Origin: Agrobacterium vaccinii | Lineage (GTDB): Bacteria > Pseudomonadota > Alphaproteobacteria > Rhizobiales > Rhizobiaceae | Direction of reading: 5' to 3' | Length of the DNA: 64,000 nt | Assembly: GCF_021310995.1 (NCBI RefSeq) | Contig: NZ_CP054150.1 | Location: forward strand, 1,612,001-1,676,000 | In this document: one piece after another, positions 59,282 through 64,000 of the stretch | Numbering within the stretch: the stretch's first letter is position 1 | How the letters are laid out: each line of letters starts with the position of its first letter | Made by a program: the position numbers and the translations under genes | The notes under the pieces: generated by a model | Told to the model about the DNA's origin: nothing | Databases searched by the model: none | Seen by the model: the letters and a program-made list of their open reading frames with translations, nothing else

Positions 59282-60055
59282 TTATTTGCCGTAAACATCG
59301 AAATCGAAGTACTTGTCGTTGATCTTCTTGTATTCGCCGTTGGCGCGGATGGCGGCGATGGCAGCAGTCAGCTTGTCGGCAAGTGCCGTGTCGCCCTTGC
59401 GCACTGCGATACCGGCGCCCTGGCCATTGATGGCTTCATCGACGGGCATTGGGGCAAGGATTTTGCAGCAAGCGCCTGCGTCGGATTTGACCCATTCCGA
59501 GAGAACGACGATATCGTCGATCACGCCATCGATACGGCCATTGGTAATGTCGAGCTTGTACTCGTCGGCTGTCGGGTAAAGCTTCAGCTCGGAATCAGCC
59601 AGGTGCTTTTCCGCGTAGTTTGCGTGGGTGGTGGAACCCTGCGCGCCGATGGTCTTGCCCTTCAGGTCTTCGACCGTCTTAACCGGGCTGTCCTTCGGTA
59701 CGGCGATTGCTGGAGGTGTATTGTAGTATTTCTTCGAGAAATCGACCTTTTCCAGACGCTCTGGTGTGATCGACATGGACGCTACGATGGCGTCGAACTT
59801 CTTGGCCTGAAGGGCCGGAATGATGCCGTCCCAATCGTTGGTGACGAAGGTGCACTCTGTCTTCATCTCCACGCAAAGCGCCTTGGCAATGTCGATGTCG
59901 AAGCCGGTCAGGGTGCCGTCTGCTTCAAGAACGTTGAAGGGTGGGTAGGCGCCTTCCGTGCCAATAACCAGCTTGTCCTGCGCCATGGCGGCACCGGAGA
60001 ATAGCGACATCGCGGCAATCGATGCAGCAGCAAGCAGACGGGTGGAGATACGCAT
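59282..60055 (-). CDS. Amino-acid ABC transporter substrate-binding protein
   Basis: A 257-aa periplasmic protein of the HisJ/LAO family (SBP_bac_3). A Sec signal peptide ends at GAAMAQ. Motifs include IGTEGAYPPFNVL, LTGFDIDIAKALC, NDWDGIIPALQAKKFD and a pair of adjacent cysteines (ACCKIL). It captures the amino acid for the HisQ/HisM-like permeases downstream. ATG 60055 follows AGAGAGGA. No ATP-binding subunit gene is present within the visible cluster. Confidence 0.93.
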   Translation of the reverse strand: MRISTRLLAAASIAAMSLFSGAAMAQDKLVIGTEGAYPPFNVLEADGTLTGFDIDIAKALCVEMKTECTFVTNDWDGIIPALQAKKFDAIVASMSITPERLEKVDFSKKYYNTPPAIAVPKDSPVKTVEDLKGKTIGAQGSTTHANYAEKHLADSELKLYPTADEYKLDITNGRIDGVIDDIVVLSEWVKSDAGACCKILAPMPVDEAINGQGAGIAVRKGDTALADKLTAAIAAIRANGEYKKINDKYFDFDVYGK

Positions 60056-60285
60056 TTCGATCCTCTCTTTCGGCAGATCCGCCCCGGCTTGTTTGTGTTT
60101 TCCGGGCGGTAAATGTTTCGCGTGGCGCACTCATCCCTATGGGTGAGCGCCGCGCTTGCCGGATAGTCTTATCCTTGTCTTGAAAATGCAACCCTAATCG
60201 TTTCGCACCGCAACGAACGCCACAAACAGCCCATGAAATGGCCTTGATCTGTTCATTTCAGGTACAGACCCGCTCCGTCATCATG

Positions 60286-60310
60286 GGAACCAGACTGCAA
60301 TTCGGACGTT
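60286..60310 (+). promoter_or_regulatory. EcfG/RpoE2-type general stress promoter for the OmpA-family gene
   Basis: GGAAC (60286-60290), a 16-base spacer and CGTT (60307-60310), followed by GTTC, lie 80 bases before the start codon. The element is identical in layout to the one at 21687-21711. The rest of the 335-base gap shows nothing else I can assign. Confidence 0.7.
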
Positions 60311-60390
60311 GTTCACCGCCCGCATGTGCAGACGCGTTTTTCTAAATCCGTAAACAAGCGGTACAAACGATTTCTAGGTGAGGAACTTTG

Positions 60391-62616
60391 ATGCTGAAGA
60401 AAAACAAGCTGCTGACCGGGGTGGTCTTCCCCCTGATGTCGATTGCCATGGTCGCCGAGCCTGCGCTTGCAGCGACGGGCAACGGCGTACCATACTATAC
60501 TGCCAGCCATTCGACGCCTGCCAGCGGCGAAATGCTGGTGGCGCAGGCCGAACCGCCTGCCGAGGAGCTTCCCAAGAAGCGCCAGCAGCAAGAGCAGCAG
60601 GAAGAGCCCAAGGCCGAAAAGCCACGGGCGCCAGAGCCTAAGGCCGAAGCGCCCCGCGCGGAGCAGCCAAAGGAAGAGGCACCAGCGCGCCCACGTCGTG
60701 AAGCCGCACCTGAGGCGGCCCCCGAACCGCAGCGTCAGGAAAAGCAGCAGGAGCGCCCTCGCCGCGAAGCCGCACCGGAAGGTGCTGCCGAACCACAGCA
60801 GCGTCCGCGTCGCGAAGCCCAGCCGGATGCGGCCCCTGCACAGGCGCAGCCTGAGCAGCAGCAGGAGCGTCGCCGCCCTCAGCGCGACCAGCAGCCAGCA
60901 GCAGACGGTGAGCAGACACCGGAGCGTCCACGCCGTAACGCACAGCCAGACGCCGCCCCCGCAGAGCCAAAGGCAGAGCAGCCATCGGAAACTCCTCGCC
61001 GTCCACAACGCGAGCAGCAGCCGGCGGCCGAAGGCACGCAACCGCCAAAGGCACAGGGTGAGCGCCCTCGCCCGGCTCCCGACGCCGCACCTGCGGGCGC
61101 TGAAGAAGCCAAGCCTGAAAAGCCAGCCGTTCCCGGCAGAAAGCCTGCCCCAGAACCTGAAGCTGGAAAGACCCCTGTCCCCGCAGAGCCACCGACACCC
61201 GGCAAGGCCCCTGCTCCAACCGATCAGCCGAACCCTGCTCCCGGCCAGCAGCCATCCGAGCAGCCACGCCCGCCGCGCGGCCAGAACGGTGAGCCAGCCC
61301 CTGTTCCAACGGAACCAGCGGTTCCAAATGGCGCAACCACCGGACAGGCACCGGCAAACGAGCCAGCCCCAACGCAGGTCGCGACACCTCAGCAGGAAGC
61401 TCCTCCATCCACCAAGGAACAGCTCGACAAGGCACGCGCCGTTGCCAAGGACCCGTCCAAGTCCTCGGACACCGTGCTTCTGCCGGTCGACAAGGGTGCT
61501 GCCGTTCTCGACAGTGACAAGGAAGCCTATCGCAGCGGCAACGAGCAGACACGCGAGCAGCGTCGTCTTGAGCGTGAGCAGGGTCGCGACTTCAAGGTCC
61601 CGACATCCGACGCCGAAGCACAGTCCTCTTCCCGCCGTGACGGTGCATCCGCTCCGAAAATCGTCATCCAGAACATCACCAATGTCCAGGGTGAGCGCAT
61701 CGACCGTCGTCCCGATTTCGACCGTCCAGACGGCGTGCGGGAATGGCGTCCCCGTGACATGCCGCGTGACCGCGATATGGGCGACCGCGTCTTCCTGCAA
61801 TTCGGCGACCGCGTGGTCGTGCGTGGCAATGACGACGACCGCTTCATCAGCGACGGCGCAAAACCTTACTACGAGCGCCTGCCCGGTGACCGCTACCGCG
61901 AAACCATCGAGCGTCCTGACCGCACGCAGATCGTAACGATCCGCAACCGCTATGGCGACGTCGTCCAGCGTTCGCGTATCGATGCACGTGGCCGTGAGTA
62001 CGTGCTGTTCTACGCACCTGAGCTCGTCGATCAGCCTGACCGCGAATACGTCTATCGTGACCCAGGTCTCGACCTGCCACCACTGCGTCTGCGTATTCCC
62101 GTCAACGAGTACATCATCGACACGTCTTCGGATGAGGATCGCGACTACTACCGCTTCCTCGAACAGCCGCCGGTCGAACCAGTTCAGCGCGTCTACTCGC
62201 TGGATGAGGTTCGCTACTCTGCCCGCGTTCGCGACATGGTGCGCCGTATCGACCTCGATACCATCACCTTCGCGACAGGCAGTGCGGAAATTCCGATGAG
62301 CCAGGCACAGTCGCTGCGCAAGGTCGCGGACGCGATGAACAAGGTCCTGAAGAACAACCCGGCAGAAACCTTCCTCATCGAAGGCCACACGGACGCGGTT
62401 GGTAACGATGAAAGCAATCTTGTGCTGTCAGACCAGCGCGCCGCCTCCGTCGCCAATGTTCTCTCAGATGTCTACGGCATCCCGCCGGAAAACCTGACGA
62501 CACAGGGCTATGGCGAGCGCTACCTGAAGGTCCAGACTCTCGGCCCAAGCCAGGAAAACCGCCGCGTCACCATCCGCCGCATCACCCCGCTGGTCCGCCC
62601 AGTCGCCCAGAACTAA
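60391..62616 (+). CDS. OmpA-family protein with long Pro/Glu/Arg-rich region
   Basis: A 741-aa envelope protein. A signal peptide ends near EPALAA. Residues about 52-330 form a low-complexity region rich in Pro, Glu, Ala, Gln and Arg. A charged middle part follows (about 360-590), with repeated RPDFDRPD-like and DRDRD stretches. The C-terminal OmpA domain (about 620-730) has ITFATGSAEIPMSQAQSL, EGHTDAVGNDESNLVLSDQR and the TQGYGERY element that binds peptidoglycan. ATG 60391 has GAGGA seven bases upstream. It probably links the outer envelope to peptidoglycan and has a stress-type promoter. Confidence 0.9.
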   Translation: MLKKNKLLTGVVFPLMSIAMVAEPALAATGNGVPYYTASHSTPASGEMLVAQAEPPAEELPKKRQQQEQQEEPKAEKPRAPEPKAEAPRAEQPKEEAPARPRREAAPEAAPEPQRQEKQQERPRREAAPEGAAEPQQRPRREAQPDAAPAQAQPEQQQERRRPQRDQQPAADGEQTPERPRRNAQPDAAPAEPKAEQPSETPRRPQREQQPAAEGTQPPKAQGERPRPAPDAAPAGAEEAKPEKPAVPGRKPAPEPEAGKTPVPAEPPTPGKAPAPTDQPNPAPGQQPSEQPRPPRGQNGEPAPVPTEPAVPNGATTGQAPANEPAPTQVATPQQEAPPSTKEQLDKARAVAKDPSKSSDTVLLPVDKGAAVLDSDKEAYRSGNEQTREQRRLEREQGRDFKVPTSDAEAQSSSRRDGASAPKIVIQNITNVQGERIDRRPDFDRPDGVREWRPRDMPRDRDMGDRVFLQFGDRVVVRGNDDDRFISDGAKPYYERLPGDRYRETIERPDRTQIVTIRNRYGDVVQRSRIDARGREYVLFYAPELVDQPDREYVYRDPGLDLPPLRLRIPVNEYIIDTSSDEDRDYYRFLEQPPVEPVQRVYSLDEVRYSARVRDMVRRIDLDTITFATGSAEIPMSQAQSLRKVADAMNKVLKNNPAETFLIEGHTDAVGNDESNLVLSDQRAASVANVLSDVYGIPPENLTTQGYGERYLKVQTLGPSQENRRVTIRRITPLVRPVAQN

Positions 62617-62636
62617 GGCTTGATGTTTGAAATGAG

Positions 62637-62670
62637 AAAGGCCCGGAAGCTAACTGCTTCCGGGCCTTTT
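62637..62670. terminator. Bidirectional terminator between OmpA-family and Lrp genes
   Basis: The 14-base stem AAAGGCCCGGAAGC / GCTTCCGGGCCTTT has TTTT on the right and AAAG on the left. It serves two convergent genes. Confidence 0.9.
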
Positions 62671-62742
62671 GTTTGGTTTACAGAACCAAAGCCATGAAAG
62701 TTGACCCGAACAGTGGTGGCTCAGGTCGAGATATTCAGCGCC

Positions 62743-63231
62743 TCACTCCTCGCCGGACTTCGGATTGTCCAGCAGCATGTAGTCAAGCGGAAGTTCGGTC
62801 GTGTATTTGATCTGCTCCATGGCGAAGGCAGAGGAGACGTCGCGGATTTCGATCTTGGCGATCATGCGCTTGTAGAAGGCGTCGTAAGCGGCAATATCGG
62901 GTACGACGACGCGCAGAAGGTAATCCACGTCACCGCTCATGCGGTAGAATTCCACCACTTCGGGGAATTCGGAAACCACTTCGGAGAAGCGCTTCAGCCA
63001 CTCGATGGAGTGAGATGCCGTGCGGATGGAGACGAAGACCGTGACCTTGGTATTGACCTTGCCAGCGTCGAGAATGGCGACGCGGCGGCGGATGACACCG
63101 TCTTCTTCCATTTTCTGGATACGGCGCCAGCACGGCGTCGTTGAAAGACCGACCTTTTTGGCAAGATCGGCGACAGCAAGTGTGGAATCTTCCTGCAAAA
63201 TTCGTAGTATTTTTCGGTCGAGGCGGTCCAA
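62743..63231 (-). CDS. Lrp/AsnC-family transcriptional regulator
   Basis: A 162-aa regulator. The N-terminal winged helix-turn-helix reads LDRKILRILQEDSTLAVADLA then KKVGLSTTPCWRRIQKME. The C-terminal RAM (ligand-binding) domain includes VEFYRMSGDVDYLLRVVVPD. Such proteins sense amino acids and control their metabolism or transport; its target is not adjacent. The start is TTG at 63231, with a strong GGAGGAG upstream and no better ATG. Length is normal for the family. Confidence 0.93.
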   Translation of the reverse strand: MDRLDRKILRILQEDSTLAVADLAKKVGLSTTPCWRRIQKMEEDGVIRRRVAILDAGKVNTKVTVFVSIRTASHSIEWLKRFSEVVSEFPEVVEFYRMSGDVDYLLRVVVPDIAAYDAFYKRMIAKIEIRDVSSAFAMEQIKYTTELPLDYMLLDNPKSGEE

Positions 63232-63297
63232 TCTACTCTCCTCCAGAATTATTTTCCTCTGTTTACACTAAAAAAAAGAGAAAAAAAGAATTTTGTT

Positions 63298-63933
63298 TCA
63301 GGCGATAAGCCTTTCCACAGACTGACGAAGTACGGGCAACAACTCTTCCTCGAACCACGGGTTTTTCCGCAGCCACGCCGTATTGCGCCAGCTGGGATGC
63401 GGCAGTGGAAGCACCGGAATGCCCTCGTTGGTATGGAAATAGCTGCGCCAGTTTTGCACCGTTTCCGTCATTGTTTTCATGCGTCGCGGGCCCAGATGCC
63501 AGGCTTGCGCATATTGCCCGATTGCCAGCACCAACTCGACCTGCGGCATCGCCTGCATCACTGTCTCGCGCCAGCGCGGAGCGCATTCCCGGCGCGGCGG
63601 CAGGTCGCTGCCCTTGGCGTCATACCCGGGAAAACAGAAGCCCATGGGCACGATCGCAAACCGGTCTGGATCGTAGAACGTCTCCCTGCTCACACCCAGC
63701 CAGTCCCTCAGCCGGTTGCCCGAGGCGTCGTTGAACGGCAATCCGCTCTCGTGCACTTTCAGGCCCGGCGCCTGTCCGGCGATCAGCAGCCTTGCTGTGG
63801 TGGAAACGACCGCAACCGGGCGCGGCTCGTGCGGCAGGCGATCTTGGGCGCCTTTCAGCGGCGCGTCACGACAGAGCCTGCATTGCGCAATGTGCAGCCG
63901 AAGCGCGGCAACGTCTGGATGATCCGGCACCAT
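63298..63933 (-). CDS. Uracil-DNA glycosylase-family protein
   Basis: About 211 aa. The uracil-DNA glycosylase superfamily fold is indicated by LLIAGQAPGLKVHESGLPFNDASG (key residues GQAPG and PFND), a LAIGQYAQAWHLG segment and LPLPHPSWRNTAW near the end. The N-terminal CxxC (QCRLCRD) resembles iron-sulphur-containing families 4 and 5, but the remaining two cysteines are not clear. It may excise uracil or be a non-enzymatic relative. ATG 63933 has AGGGA five bases upstream; ATG 63948 overlaps the upstream stop codon. Confidence 0.85.
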   Translation of the reverse strand: MVPDHPDVAALRLHIAQCRLCRDAPLKGAQDRLPHEPRPVAVVSTTARLLIAGQAPGLKVHESGLPFNDASGNRLRDWLGVSRETFYDPDRFAIVPMGFCFPGYDAKGSDLPPRRECAPRWRETVMQAMPQVELVLAIGQYAQAWHLGPRRMKTMTETVQNWRSYFHTNEGIPVLPLPHPSWRNTAWLRKNPWFEEELLPVLRQSVERLIA

Positions 63934-63941
63934 GCGCGTCC

Positions 63942-64000
63942 CTACCATCCCATGATCTGCCTGATCAGGCTGAGCACTCCGGCCAGCGGCACATCCATGT
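63942..64000 (-). CDS. 3' end of an upstream gene, partial
   Basis: On the minus strand a frame enters from the window edge, reads DVPLAGVLSLIRQIMGW and stops at 63942. The stop overlaps a possible start of the glycosylase-like gene, an arrangement typical of operons. Only 18 residues are visible, ending hydrophobic, so the product cannot be named. Confidence 0.35.
   Translation of the reverse strand, partial: MDVPLAGVLSLIRQIMGW

Noticed and set aside
60313..62388. Minus-strand open frame of 691 codons opposite the OmpA-family gene
   Set aside because: It arises from the biased Pro/Glu/Arg codons of the sense gene, giving Leu/Trp/Arg-rich nonsense, and has no ribosome site.

Overview
The window is chromosomal DNA from an alphaproteobacterium of the order Hyphomicrobiales, most probably Rhizobiaceae and close to Agrobacterium. 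The reasons are a giant apolipoprotein-like repeat protein resembling the growth pole ring protein (GPR/RgsE) of polar-growing rhizobia, DUF2865, DUF2059, Usg and DUF1127 proteins, a class I PHA synthase, a class II DAHP synthase, a GTTC-N7-GTTC type SOS box near recA, and two GGAAC-N16-CGTT promoters of the EcfG/RpoE2 general stress type. The DNA looks uniformly G+C rich, apart from AT-rich intergenic patches. I saw no insertion sequence, prophage, CRISPR array, rRNA or tRNA. This is mostly core chromosome with a few accessory genes.

Layout. 1-6.3 kb is the 3' part of the GPR-like gene, open at the window edge. 6.4-11 kb holds a PACE-type efflux gene and a four-gene Mla/MCE lipid transporter on the minus strand. 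11-20.3 kb holds a dipeptide epimerase, an LpxH-like phosphoesterase, a malic enzyme with a PTA-like tail, a DUF2865 protein, bluB behind a cobalamin riboswitch, a 62-aa protein, a phospholipase D-like protein and an AhpD-like protein. 20.3-26 kb holds two response regulator genes, an SDR, an aminotransferase, a DsbA-like protein and small secreted or lipid-anchored proteins. 26-32.6 kb holds phaC, sfsA, map, radC and a TadE/TadG pair. 32.7-40.2 kb holds DAHP synthase, gor, a DUF2059 protein, rpiA, gph, rpsD and a TerC-family gene with a structured leader. 40.3-47.6 kb holds a solitary aegerolysin-like gene, a HerA-like ATPase, two small-molecule exporters, an acetyltransferase, a DUF1127 protein, a possible 34-aa gene, murI and trmJ. 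47.7-64 kb holds icd, a GST, alaS, recA, psuK-psuG, a TPR methyltransferase, usg, a polar amino-acid ABC transporter, an OmpA-family protein, an Lrp regulator and a uracil-DNA glycosylase-like gene.

How genes work together. The Mla genes are tightly packed and should form one lipid-trafficking complex. psuK-psuG make a pseudouridine salvage pair. The minus-strand substrate-binding protein and two permeases make an amino-acid importer whose ATPase is not visible. trmJ overlaps murI. The two stress-type promoters would place a single-domain response regulator and the OmpA-family envelope protein in the general stress regulon.

The least ordinary items are the 115-aa protein at 40279-40626, which resembles the insecticidal aegerolysin Gpp34Ab1 (Cry34Ab1) of Bacillus thuringiensis; the multi-hairpin leader in front of the TerC gene, with mutually exclusive pairings around the ribosome binding site; two overlapping antisense 34-codon ORFs near 45.1 kb, one with a perfect Shine-Dalgarno sequence; and a 66-bp repeat that keeps exact phase for 26 units inside the GPR-like gene. 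All family names are from reading the sequence and from memory; no database search was run.
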